This document shows, piece after piece, positions 7,549 through 15,292 of a DNA stretch of 40,677 nt. The position numbers were made by a program, and so were the translations under genes. The stretch spans positions 1-40,677 of the forward strand of contig PNMH01000033.1 in NCBI GenBank assembly GCA_013823505.1, given 5' to 3'. This stretch comes from Polaromonas sp. GTDB taxonomy: Bacteria > Pseudomonadota > Gammaproteobacteria > Burkholderiales > Burkholderiaceae. How positions within the stretch are numbered: the first letter of the stretch is position 1; the number at the start of each line of letters is the position of its first letter. The notes under the pieces are model-generated. The model ran no database searches. It saw only the letters and a list, made by a program, of their open reading frames with translations, and had not been told where the DNA came from.

Positions 7549-9057
7549 ATGGAAGAACTCTCCAGCCTCGCGGGCGGCTTCTCGGTCGCGCTCACACTGC
7601 CCAACCTGGGCTACATGCTGATCGGCATCACGCTGGGCATCCTCATCGGCGTGTTGCCCGGTCTGGGTGGCGCCAACGGCATCGCCATCCTGCTGCCGCT
7701 GACCTTCAGCATGAACCCGACCTCGGCAATCATCATGCTGAGCTGCATCTACTGGGGTGCGCTGTTTGGCGGCGCGATCACCTCGATCCTGTTCAACATC
7801 CCGGGCGAGCCCTGGTCGGTGGCCACCACCTTCGACGGCTTTCCGATGGCGCAGAAGCAGCGTGCCGCGCAGGCACTCACCGCGGCCTTCACCAGCTCGT
7901 TCGTTGGTGCGATCTTTGCCGTCGCGCTGATCACGTTCCTGGCGCCGCTGCTGGCCCGGTTTGCCTTGAAGTTCGGCCCGGCCGAGTTCTTCGCGGTGCA
8001 GTTGCTCACCTTCTGCAGCTTCATCGGCATGAGCAAGGAGCCAGCGGCCAAGACCATCGCGTCGATGATGCTCGGCTTTGCGCTCGCGGCGGTGGGCATG
8101 GACATGGTCACCGGGCAGTTGCGCATGACCTACGACGTGCCCGAACTGCTCAAGGGTTTCAACTTTCTGATCGCGGTGATCGGCTTGTTCGGCATTGGCG
8201 AGATCTTGCTGACCATGGAAGAGGGTCTGTCGTTCAAGGGCAAGAGCGCGAAGATCAGTCCCAAGGTGGTGTGGGAGACCTGGCGCGAGATCTTCAAGTA
8301 CTGGAAGACCTTCCTGCGCTCGACCGCCATCGGCTGCTGGATGGGCATCACGCCCGGCGGCGCCACGCCGGCCTCGTTCATGAGCTACGGCATGGCGCGG
8401 CGTTTCGCGAAAGACCCAGAGACCTTCGGCAAGGGCAACGTCGAAGGCGTGATTGCGCCGGAGACCGCCGCGCACGCCGCCGGCACCGCCGCGCTGTTGC
8501 CGATGTTGACGCTGGGCATTCCCGGCTCGCCCACCGCCGCCGTGCTGCTGGGCGGCCTGCTGATCTGGGGCTTGCAGCCCGGCCCGATGTTGTTCGTCGA
8601 GCAAAAGGAATTTGTGTGGGGGCTGATTGCCAGCATGTACCTGGGCAACATCGTCGGCCTCATCGTCGTGCTGACCACCGTGCCCTGGTGGGCGGCCATC
8701 CTGCGCATTCCGTTTTCGGTGATTGCGCCGGTGATCATCGTGATCTGCGCGATCGGCGCCTACACCGTCAACAACTCGATGTTCGACGTCGTGATGATGC
8801 TGGTCTTCGGCGTGATGGGCTACCTCTTCAAGAAGCTGAAGTACCCGCTGGCGCCGCTCGTGCTGGCGCTGGTGCTGGGCGACATGGCCGAGACCAGTTT
8901 CCGCCAGTCGATGCTGCTCAGCCAGGGCAGCCTGTCGATCTTCTGGTCCAACCCGCTGGTGGGTTCGCTCTTCTTCCTGGCCATTGCGCTGCTCGTGTGG
9001 CCGCTGTGGGGTGCGGCCCGCAACATGGCGCGCCTCACCGAGGCCCGGGCGGTATAA
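7549..9057 (+). CDS. tctA: Tripartite tricarboxylate transporter large permease TctA
   Basis: 502 residues, the usual TctA length, with about twelve hydrophobic segments. Two inverted halves carry the characteristic glycine-rich loops: GVLPGLGGANGIAILLPLTF near residues 37-56 and LGIPGSPTAAVLLGGLLIWGLQPGP near 322-346. TctA forms the transport path and uses a cation gradient for carboxylate import. It directly follows tctB and is followed after 37 bases by the ketopantoate-reductase-family gene, so all are likely co-transcribed. Confidence 0.95.
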   Translation: MEELSSLAGGFSVALTLPNLGYMLIGITLGILIGVLPGLGGANGIAILLPLTFSMNPTSAIIMLSCIYWGALFGGAITSILFNIPGEPWSVATTFDGFPMAQKQRAAQALTAAFTSSFVGAIFAVALITFLAPLLARFALKFGPAEFFAVQLLTFCSFIGMSKEPAAKTIASMMLGFALAAVGMDMVTGQLRMTYDVPELLKGFNFLIAVIGLFGIGEILLTMEEGLSFKGKSAKISPKVVWETWREIFKYWKTFLRSTAIGCWMGITPGGATPASFMSYGMARRFAKDPETFGKGNVEGVIAPETAAHAAGTAALLPMLTLGIPGSPTAAVLLGGLLIWGLQPGPMLFVEQKEFVWGLIASMYLGNIVGLIVVLTTVPWWAAILRIPFSVIAPVIIVICAIGAYTVNNSMFDVVMMLVFGVMGYLFKKLKYPLAPLVLALVLGDMAETSFRQSMLLSQGSLSIFWSNPLVGSLFFLAIALLVWPLWGAARNMARLTEARAV

Positions 9058-9094
9058 GCTTGTCTGGTCGTTTGGCCTTGTTCGGAGTCATGGG

Positions 9095-10102
9095 ATGAAA
9101 TTCGCGGTGGTGGGTGCCGGTGCAATCGGCGGGTATCTGGGTGCCAAACTGGCGCTCGCGGGCGAAGAGGTGACCTTCATTGCGCGCAATCGCAATCTGG
9201 AAGCGATCCGTGCCAATGGCTTCAAGCTGATCCTGGAAGACGGCCGTGAGGAACACGCGGCCACCGCCAAGGCGGTGCAGCACATGGCCGAGGCGGGCCC
9301 GCAAGATGTGGTGCTGCTGACCGTCAAGGCGCACCAGGTGGGCGACCTGCTGCCCGACCTGCGGGCGCTGTTTGGCCCGAACACGATGGTCGTCACCATG
9401 ATCAACGGCATCCCGTGGTGGTACTTCCACAAGTTGCCCGGTGCCCACGAAGGCATGGGGCTGGACAGTGTCGATCCGGGCGGGCGGTTGGCCGCGCACA
9501 TCGAACCCGAACGCATCATCGGCAGCGTGGTTTACCCGGCGGCGGAGCTGGTGGCACCGGGCGTGGTGAAGCTGATCGAAGGCAACCGGTTCACGCTGGG
9601 CGAGCTCGACGGCTCGCGCAGCGAACGCATCAGCGCACTCTCTGAAGTGATGATGCGCGCCGGTTTCAAGGCGCCGGTGGCCAAGGACATCCGCAGCGAG
9701 ATCTGGGTGAAGCTGTGGGGGAACCTGAGCTTCAACCCGATCAGCGCGCTCACCCACGCCACTCTGGAAGACATCTGCCGCTACCCGGCCACCCGCACGC
9801 TGGCCACCCGCATGATGACCGAGGCACAAGGCGTGGCCGAGGCCCTGGGCGTGCGCTTCAAGATCACGCTGGAGCAGCGCATCGCCGGCGCGGAGGCCGT
9901 GGGTGCGCACAAGACCTCGATGCTGCAGGACGTCGAGCATGGCCGCGCGCTGGAGCTCGAGGCACTGGTCGGTTCGGTGGTGGAACTCGGGCGCATCACC
10001 GGTCAGCCCACACCCACCATCGAGGCGGTGTACGCCGCCACCAGCCTGCTCGGCCGTTCGCTGGCGGCCCAGCAAGGGCGGCTGCGGATAGAGCCCGCCT
10101 GA
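9095..10102 (+). CDS. Ketopantoate reductase (PanE/ApbA) family oxidoreductase
   Basis: 335 residues from the ATG at 9095 (GGAG a few bases upstream). The N-terminal NADP Rossmann motif VGAGAIGGYLG begins at about residue 6. The substrate-site Asn (VTMINGIPWW) and the catalytic Lys (EIWVKLWGNLSFNPISAL) of the 2-dehydropantoate 2-reductase fold are conserved, and the C-terminal helical domain is complete. The family reduces 2-keto acids, classically ketopantoate to pantoate in CoA synthesis, but many paralogues in transport-linked clusters act on other 2-keto or 2-hydroxy acids. Its position after tctA argues for a catabolic paralogue rather than housekeeping panE; this is inference. It converges with the RlmN-like gene across a 15-base gap. 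Confidence 0.85.
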   Translation: MKFAVVGAGAIGGYLGAKLALAGEEVTFIARNRNLEAIRANGFKLILEDGREEHAATAKAVQHMAEAGPQDVVLLTVKAHQVGDLLPDLRALFGPNTMVVTMINGIPWWYFHKLPGAHEGMGLDSVDPGGRLAAHIEPERIIGSVVYPAAELVAPGVVKLIEGNRFTLGELDGSRSERISALSEVMMRAGFKAPVAKDIRSEIWVKLWGNLSFNPISALTHATLEDICRYPATRTLATRMMTEAQGVAEALGVRFKITLEQRIAGAEAVGAHKTSMLQDVEHGRALELEALVGSVVELGRITGQPTPTIEAVYAATSLLGRSLAAQQGRLRIEPA

Positions 10103-10117
10103 GCGGTCGAGCAGTCG

Positions 10118-11161
10118 TCAGAGCGCGCGGGACGGACGCGCGGTCATCCTGACGGGGTGGATCTGTGTCACCGATCGCGCCCGCAACTGCCCACACCCAC
10201 CTTCCACGTCCTGCCCGGCGGACTGGCGCAGCTTGGTGAGGATGCCGCGGCGGTGCAGGCGCCGCGCGATGTCCGCGGCCTCTTCCCAGCTCGGGCGCCG
10301 GTACGGCAGGTCGTCCACGGTGTTGTAGGGAATCATGTTGAGGATGGCGTGTTTGCCGTGGAGCAAACGCACGATGCCCTCGATCTCGTCGTCGCCGTCG
10401 TTGATGCCGGCCAGCAGCGTCCACTGGTACTGGATGGGATAGCCGGTGGCGCGCGCGTAGCGCTCGCCGGCCTCCACCAGTTCGTCGGGCGTCATGCGCG
10501 GGGCGCGGGGCAGCAGTTGTTCGCGCAGCTCGGCCTTGGTGGTGTGCAGCGAGAGCGCCAGCGCGGGCTTCACACGGGCCAGCGGCAAGGCTTCAAACAC
10601 GCGCGGATCGCCCACGGTGGAGAACACCAGTTGCTTGTGGCCGATGTTGCCCACGGTGCCGAGCAGGTCGATGGCGTCCATCACGTTGTCCAGGTTGTGC
10701 GCGGGCTCGCCCATGCCCATGAACACCACCTTCTTCACCGGTCGCATCGTGCGGGCCAGCGCCACCTGCGCCACGATCTCGGCGCTGCCCACCTGGCGAA
10801 TGAGGCCGCTCTGGCCCGTCATGCAGAACACGCAGCCCACCGCACAACCCACCTGCGTGGACACGCACAGGCCGTCGCGCGGCAGCAGCACGCTCTCCAC
10901 CGTCTGGCCATCGGCCAGCGCCACCAGCAGGCGCGCCGAGCCGTCTTCGCCCGGGTGCTCGGACTGCAGCACCGCCAGGCCCGCGAGCTCGCGGGCCACC
11001 TCGGGCAGTGCAGCCACCAGCGTGGCCGGCAAAAAGTGCGACAGCTCGCGCCTTCCACTGTCTTGGGGCAGGGCCTGCGACCACAGGCGCAGCACGCGCT
11101 GCGTGTGGCGCGGGTTGGCGCCCAGGGACTGCAGGCGTTGGCGGAGGTGTTCGATGCGCAT
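10118..11161 (-). CDS. RlmN/Cfr-family radical-SAM RNA methyltransferase (paralogue)
   Basis: 347 residues. The radical-SAM cluster motif CAVGCVFC supplies Cys106, Cys110 and Cys113. The methyl-carrying cysteine pair of the RlmN/Cfr mechanism is present: Cys99 (LCVSTQVGC, seven residues before the cluster) and Cys323 (DVEGGCGQL). The GMGEPAHNLDNV and SLHTTKAELREQLLP motifs of the family are also visible. Members methylate C2 (RlmN) or C8 (Cfr) of adenosine in 23S rRNA, or tRNA A37. The N-terminus differs from that of the housekeeping betaproteobacterial RlmN as I remember it, so this is probably an additional paralogue of unknown target. It follows a LysR gene by 19 bases on the same strand. 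Confidence 0.85.
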   Translation of the reverse strand: MRIEHLRQRLQSLGANPRHTQRVLRLWSQALPQDSGRRELSHFLPATLVAALPEVARELAGLAVLQSEHPGEDGSARLLVALADGQTVESVLLPRDGLCVSTQVGCAVGCVFCMTGQSGLIRQVGSAEIVAQVALARTMRPVKKVVFMGMGEPAHNLDNVMDAIDLLGTVGNIGHKQLVFSTVGDPRVFEALPLARVKPALALSLHTTKAELREQLLPRAPRMTPDELVEAGERYARATGYPIQYQWTLLAGINDGDDEIEGIVRLLHGKHAILNMIPYNTVDDLPYRRPSWEEAADIARRLHRRGILTKLRQSAGQDVEGGCGQLRARSVTQIHPVRMTARPSRAL

Positions 11162-11180
11162 GGGGGGTCAAGCTTAGCGC

Positions 11181-12086
11181 TCAGCGCTCGAACAGGGCGG
11201 ACAACGCGGGCACGGTCTCGTCGATGAAATGCCGCAGCTTGGCCGGCACGAAACGCTGGCCCGGGTACACGAGGTGGATCGGGTCGGTGCGCGCGTGCCA
11301 GCCCGGCAGCAGCGGCACCAGGTGCCCGTGGTCGACGTCGCGGCGGCACACGTAGTCGGGCAGCAGCGCCACGCCCTGGCCGTCCAGCGCGAGCTGGCGG
11401 ATGAGCCGCATGTCGTTGGCGGCGAAGGCACAGCGCAGCGGCACCTGTGAGCGGGTCTTGCCGCGTGTGAGCGTCCAGCTGTCGCGCCCCAGCGGGCTGA
11501 AGCACAGCGTGGCGTGTTGCGTGAGGTCTTTGGGCGCGCGCAGCGCCGGTGCGCGCGCGAGGTAGTCGGGGTGGGCAAACGGCGCCCAGCGCGCCTGGCC
11601 GATCTGGCGCGCCACCAGGCTGGAGTCGGCCAGCTCGCCGGCGCGCAGCGCGAGGTCCAGCCCCTGCGCCACGAGGTCGAGCCGGGCGTCGGAAAACACC
11701 AGTTCCACGGCCACGCCCGGGTGGCGCGCGCGGTAGCCGCTGAGGATGCCCAGCAGCTGGTCGTCGCCCATGTCGATGGGCAGCGTGATGCGCAGCAGGC
11801 CGTGGGCCTCGTGTTTGCCGGCATCGAGTTGCGCCTCGGCCTGCAGGATGTCTTCGAGCCCGCGCGCGGCCTGCGCCAGGTAGGTCTGGCCCGCTTCGGT
11901 CAGGTGCAGGCGGCGCGTCGTGCGCTGCAGCAGCGTGACACCGAGGCGCTGCTCCAGCCGGGAGACGCGCACGCTCAGCGTGGACGTGGGCATGCCCATG
12001 AGCCGTGCCGCAGCGCTGAAGCCGCCGGCCTGCGCCACGCGCACGAACACCAGCGTGTCGTTGAGGTCGGGGTTCTGCGGGCTCAT
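11181..12086 (-). CDS. LysR-family transcriptional regulator (beside pirins)
   Basis: 301 residues, the standard LysR length. The N-terminal winged helix-turn-helix covers about 10-68 (VAQAGGFSAAARLMGMPTST then VSRLEQRLGVTLLQRTTR), followed by a periplasmic-binding-like effector domain from about 95 to the end. It is transcribed divergently from two tandem pirin genes across a 98-base spacer, the usual arrangement for a LysR protein that controls its divergent neighbour. The effector is unknown. The same-strand RlmN-like gene follows 19 bases after its stop and may be read from the same transcript. Confidence 0.92.
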   Translation of the reverse strand: MSPQNPDLNDTLVFVRVAQAGGFSAAARLMGMPTSTLSVRVSRLEQRLGVTLLQRTTRRLHLTEAGQTYLAQAARGLEDILQAEAQLDAGKHEAHGLLRITLPIDMGDDQLLGILSGYRARHPGVAVELVFSDARLDLVAQGLDLALRAGELADSSLVARQIGQARWAPFAHPDYLARAPALRAPKDLTQHATLCFSPLGRDSWTLTRGKTRSQVPLRCAFAANDMRLIRQLALDGQGVALLPDYVCRRDVDHGHLVPLLPGWHARTDPIHLVYPGQRFVPAKLRHFIDETVPALSALFER

Positions 12087-12093
12087 CGGATTG

Positions 12094-12107
12094 TTCAGCT
12101 AATTGAA
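12094..12107. promoter_or_regulatory. Candidate LysR operator in the LysR–pirin spacer
   Basis: TTCA at 12094-12097 faces TGAA at 12104-12107 with a six-base spacer, giving TTCAGCTAATTGAA, which satisfies the T-N11-A pattern of LysR boxes. It lies eight bases upstream of the LysR start and in the AT-rich part of the divergent spacer. Binding by the adjacent LysR protein is inferred from position only. Confidence 0.4.
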
Positions 12108-12184
12108 AAATGATTTGTGATCTTACCGACTTATCAGCTCGGGGCAGGCCCGGTACAGTGGGTCCTCAACAGGAGAACACCCCC

Positions 12185-13057
12185 ATGAAAACCGTTTCTT
12201 TCATCCAGCGCAGCGCCGGCGGCCATTGGGTCGGCGACGGCTTCCCGGTGCGCAGCATGTTTTCGTACAACGATCGGCCCGAGCGCTTCTCGCCCTTCCT
12301 CATGCTCGACTACGGCGGTCCCACGCGTTTCGAGCCCACCACGAAGCAACGCGGCGTGGGCCAGCATCCGCACCGCGGCTTCGAGACCGTGACCATCGTG
12401 TACGACGGCGAGGTCTCGCACCGCGACTCCAGCGGCGGTGGCGGCACCATCGGCCCCGGTGAGGTGCAGTGGATGACCGCGGCCAGCGGCATCGTGCACG
12501 AGGAATACCACGGCGAGCGCTTCGCCCAGTCCGGCGGCGCCTTCGAGATGGTGCAGCTGTGGGTGAACCTGCCGGCGCGCGACAAGATGGCGGCGCCGGG
12601 TTACCAGGGCATCACGCGCGAGCAGATTCCCGAGGTCGCTTTGCCCGACGGAGCCGGCACCGCGCGCATCATCGCGGGCGAACTGCTCGGTGCAAAAGGC
12701 CCGGCCCACACCTTCACGCCCATGCAGGTGTGGGACCTGCGCCTGAAGGCCGGCCACACCGTGACCCTGCCGGCAGCGGCGGGCCACACCACGGCACCGC
12801 TGGTGCTGCGCGGGCGCCTGCGCCTGTCCGACGGAAAGGAAGTGGTGGCGGCCAACCTGCCCGTGTTCTCGCGCGACGGCGAGGGCGTGACGCTGGAGGT
12901 GCTGGAAGACAGCACCGTGCTCTGGCTGAGTGGTGAGCCGATCGACGAGCCGGTGGTGGGCTATGGTCCGTTCGTGATGAACACGGAGGCCGAGATCCAC
13001 CAGGCCTTCACCGATTTTCAGAGCGGCAAGATGGGCCGCATCACGGCCGAAGCCTGA
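12185..13057 (+). CDS. Pirin-family protein 1
   Basis: 290 residues from the ATG at 12185, preceded by AGGAGAACACCCCC. The bicupin pirin fold is indicated by the metal-ligand set His61 and His63 (HPHRGFETVT) and His105 and Glu107 (SGIVHEEYH), and by the conserved MTAASGI stretch. Pirins bind Fe(II); some bacterial members are quercetin dioxygenases and others affect metabolic regulation. It is followed after 13 bases by a second pirin with an almost identical ribosome-site context (AGGAGAACAC). Both are probably controlled by the divergent LysR regulator. Substrate unknown. Confidence 0.92.
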   Translation: MKTVSFIQRSAGGHWVGDGFPVRSMFSYNDRPERFSPFLMLDYGGPTRFEPTTKQRGVGQHPHRGFETVTIVYDGEVSHRDSSGGGGTIGPGEVQWMTAASGIVHEEYHGERFAQSGGAFEMVQLWVNLPARDKMAAPGYQGITREQIPEVALPDGAGTARIIAGELLGAKGPAHTFTPMQVWDLRLKAGHTVTLPAAAGHTTAPLVLRGRLRLSDGKEVVAANLPVFSRDGEGVTLEVLEDSTVLWLSGEPIDEPVVGYGPFVMNTEAEIHQAFTDFQSGKMGRITAEA

Positions 13058-13070
13058 ACAGGAGAACACG

Positions 13071-13940
13071 ATGCTGGAAATGGTCATCACCGCGCGCGCC
13101 GCCGACCTGGGCCACGGCCTCAAGGTTCGGCGTGTGCTGCCTTACGCCAAGCGCCGCATGGTCGGCCCCTGGATTTTTGTCGACCACGCCGGCCCGGTGA
13201 CCATCGCGCCCGAAGACACGCACGCCGCCGACGTGCGCCCGCACCCGCACATCGGCCTGTCGACCGTGAGTTATTTGCTCAGTGGCCAGATCCACCACCG
13301 CGACAGCCTGGGCGTGCACCAGCTCATCAACCCCGGCGACGTGAACTGGATGACCGCCGGGCGCGGCATCTCGCATTCGGAGCGCTTCACGCACCCCGAC
13401 TCGTTCAAGGGCGGCGGGCTCGAACTCATGCAGCTCTGGGTGGCCCTGCCCGAAGCCGATGAAGAAACCGACCCCGCCTTCACCCACTACCCCTCCGCCG
13501 ACCTGCCGGTGCAGGAGCGGGACGGCGTGTGGATGCGGGTGATCGCGGGCGAGGCCTACGGCATGGCGAGCCCGGTGAAGACGCATTCGCCGCTGTTCTA
13601 CCTGCACACCGAATGGCAGGCCGGCGCGAGCCTGGCCCTGCCCGGCGGTTACAGCGAGCAAGCGGTGTACGTGGCGCGCGGCGAAATCGAACACGCGGGT
13701 GAGACTTACGAGCCCGGCCAGCTGCTGGTGTTCGGCAACGACACCGACGCCGTGATCACCGCCCGAACCAAAAGCACGCTGATGGTGTTTGGTGGCGAGC
13801 CGCTGGGCGAGCGCTACGTGTTCTGGAACTTCGTGTCCTCGCGCAAGGAACGCATCGAACAGGCCAAGGCCGATTGGGCGGCGGGGCGTTTTGCGCTGCC
13901 GCCCGACGACAACCAGGAGTGGATTCCGCTGCCGGGGTAG
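13071..13940 (+). CDS. Pirin-family protein 2
   Basis: 289 residues with the four pirin metal ligands His58, His60 (HPHIGLSTV), His102 and Glu104 (GISHSER). It is clearly diverged from the upstream pirin: the HxH motif and MTAGRGI stretch are shared, while the flanks differ, so this is an old duplication or two independent subfamilies rather than a recent copy. The C-terminal KERIEQAKADW…GRFALPPDDNQEWIPLP tail is common in short bacterial pirins. The start follows AGGAGAACACG. Co-transcription with pirin 1 is very likely. Whether the two form a heteromeric enzyme is open. Confidence 0.92.
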   Translation: MLEMVITARAADLGHGLKVRRVLPYAKRRMVGPWIFVDHAGPVTIAPEDTHAADVRPHPHIGLSTVSYLLSGQIHHRDSLGVHQLINPGDVNWMTAGRGISHSERFTHPDSFKGGGLELMQLWVALPEADEETDPAFTHYPSADLPVQERDGVWMRVIAGEAYGMASPVKTHSPLFYLHTEWQAGASLALPGGYSEQAVYVARGEIEHAGETYEPGQLLVFGNDTDAVITARTKSTLMVFGGEPLGERYVFWNFVSSRKERIEQAKADWAAGRFALPPDDNQEWIPLPG

Positions 13941-13952
13941 ACCAACTGAATG

Positions 13953-13998
13953 TTGACGACGTTTGGTATATTCTTACCATTCATTGATCGATCGATCA
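13953..13998 (+). promoter_or_regulatory. VapBC promoter with palindromic operators
   Basis: A -35-like TTGACG (13953-13958) and -10-like TACCAT (13975-13980) are 16 bases apart. Overlapping the core is an inverted repeat TGGTA (13964-13968) / TACCA (13975-13979). Just downstream is a perfect 14-base palindrome, TGATCGATCGATCA, at 13985-13998, ending eleven bases before the antitoxin ATG. AbrB-type antitoxins autoregulate by binding such palindromes, so these are candidate operators. Confidence 0.6.
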
Positions 13999-14008
13999 GG
14001 AGCCAGAT

Positions 14009-14221
14009 ATGTCTGTCACCGCCACCCTGTCCAGCAAATTCCAGATCTCCATTCCCAAGGCTGTTCGAGACGAACTGCACTGGGAGGCGGGCCAGGAGTT
14101 TGTGTTCATTCCCAAGGACAAGGGTGTGCTGGTGATGCCGGTCCCGGAACTCAAAGAACTGGCCGGCATCGCCAAAGGCGCGAACGCGGCGGGTTACCGG
14201 GATCGCAAGGACCGCTACTGA
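14009..14221 (+). CDS. vapB: VapB-type antitoxin (AbrB/SpoVT swapped-hairpin fold)
   Basis: 70 residues. Residues 1-48 show the AbrB/MazE DNA-binding pattern (ATLSSKFQISIPKAVRDEL then a hydrophobic strand-rich half). The charged tail (GYRDRKDRY) is the usual toxin-wrapping segment. The stop overlaps the toxin start by one base (TGATG), the normal layout of an antitoxin-toxin operon. AGGAG stands eight bases before the ATG. It should neutralise the PIN toxin and repress the shared promoter. Whether it is called VapB or MazE-like is a naming choice; the PIN partner favours VapB. Confidence 0.88.
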   Translation: MSVTATLSSKFQISIPKAVRDELHWEAGQEFVFIPKDKGVLVMPVPELKELAGIAKGANAAGYRDRKDRY

Positions 14222-14616
14222 TGGCGACGCCTTTGCGGGTCGTCGACACCTCGGCGTGGATCGAATGGCTGATCGCCTCGCCGGTCGGCAAAAGGCTCGC
14301 CAAGGAAATTCCTGACAAAGACCTGTGTGTTGTACCGACCATCGTGCAGCTGGAGCTGTCGAAATGGTTGTGGCGCGAACTCGGTGAATCGCTGGCCGAT
14401 CAGGTGATCGCCTACACGATGAAGTGCCAGGTGACACCGCTGGACACGGCCACTGCGCTGCTGGCCGCCGATCTGCACCGCCAACACAAGCTGGCCACGG
14501 CCGATGCCATCGTGTACGCCACGGCGGTACAGCAAGGTGCCGACTTGCTCACCTGCGACGCCCACTTCGAAGGACTGCCCGGCGTGATCGTGGTTTCCAA
14601 GCCGCCCGTGCGCTGA
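14221..14616 (+). CDS. vapC: VapC-type PIN-domain ribonuclease toxin
   Basis: 131 residues, the standard VapC length. The PIN active-site acids are present in order: Asp9 (VVDTSAWIEW), Glu45 (VQLELSKW), Asp95 (ATADAIVYA) and Asp113 (LTCDAHFEG), as needed to bind Mg2+ and cut RNA. VapC toxins cleave tRNA or rRNA at specific sites; the target cannot be predicted here. Start ATG at 14221 overlaps the antitoxin stop. The gene appears intact, so the module is probably active. Confidence 0.92.
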   Translation: MATPLRVVDTSAWIEWLIASPVGKRLAKEIPDKDLCVVPTIVQLELSKWLWRELGESLADQVIAYTMKCQVTPLDTATALLAADLHRQHKLATADAIVYATAVQQGADLLTCDAHFEGLPGVIVVSKPPVR

Positions 14617-14635
14617 TTCGCCGGGATTCGTCGAC

Positions 14636-15250
14636 TCACACCCCGAGATAACGCCCAGGCCGGTGGTTCAAGGTGAGGATGGCGCCGATGGCCACGGCGC
14701 CCACCACCGACTGCAGCACGCGCTCGGGCGGCACCACCGCAAACGCGGTGAGCACCACCAGCACGTCCACCGACATCTGGATGGTGCCGGCCCGCAAGCC
14801 GCGGGTTTGCTGCAGCCACTGCGCCACGATGTTCACGCCGCCCACGCTGGCCTGGTGGCGCAGCAGGGCCAGCAGGCCAAAGCCGATGAGGAAGCCCCCG
14901 AGCACCGAGGCCACCCAGGGGTTGAGCAGTTCAAACCGCACCACGCGCGGCGCCAGCGCGGTGCACAGCGACACCAGCGTCACCGCCGCCAGGCTCTTCA
15001 GGGTGAACTCCACCCCCAGACGTGTCCACGAGAGCCAGAAAAACGGCAGGCTGAACACGAAAAAGCACAGCGCCAGGTTGAGACCGGTGGCGTAGCTCAC
15101 CAGAAACGCCACCCCCGCCACGCCGCCCGTGAGCAAGCCCGCGTGGGCAAACATGGTCATGCCCAGCGCGACAAACAGCGACCCCGCCACGAGCGCATGG
15201 CCGTCGTCGAGCCAGGAGTGGGTGAGGCGTATCAAGGGGGTGGTGGGCAT
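14636..15250 (-). CDS. YitT-family inner-membrane protein
   Basis: 204 residues with five to six hydrophobic segments (about 18-38, 40-70, 85-100, 108-130, 155-175). The glycine-rich first segment (AHAGLLTGGVAGVAFLVSY) and the RHQASVGGVNIVAQWLQQTRG loop are typical of the YitT/DUF161 N-terminal membrane domain. The C-terminal soluble DUF2179 domain found in firmicute YitT proteins is missing, as is normal for the short proteobacterial form. Function of the family is not established. It stands alone, convergent with vapC (19-base gap). Confidence 0.82.
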   Translation of the reverse strand: MPTTPLIRLTHSWLDDGHALVAGSLFVALGMTMFAHAGLLTGGVAGVAFLVSYATGLNLALCFFVFSLPFFWLSWTRLGVEFTLKSLAAVTLVSLCTALAPRVVRFELLNPWVASVLGGFLIGFGLLALLRHQASVGGVNIVAQWLQQTRGLRAGTIQMSVDVLVVLTAFAVVPPERVLQSVVGAVAIGAILTLNHRPGRYLGV

Positions 15251-15292
15251 GCGGTATCAAAGCACATCGCGTGCCGCCACCGCATGCGCCGG

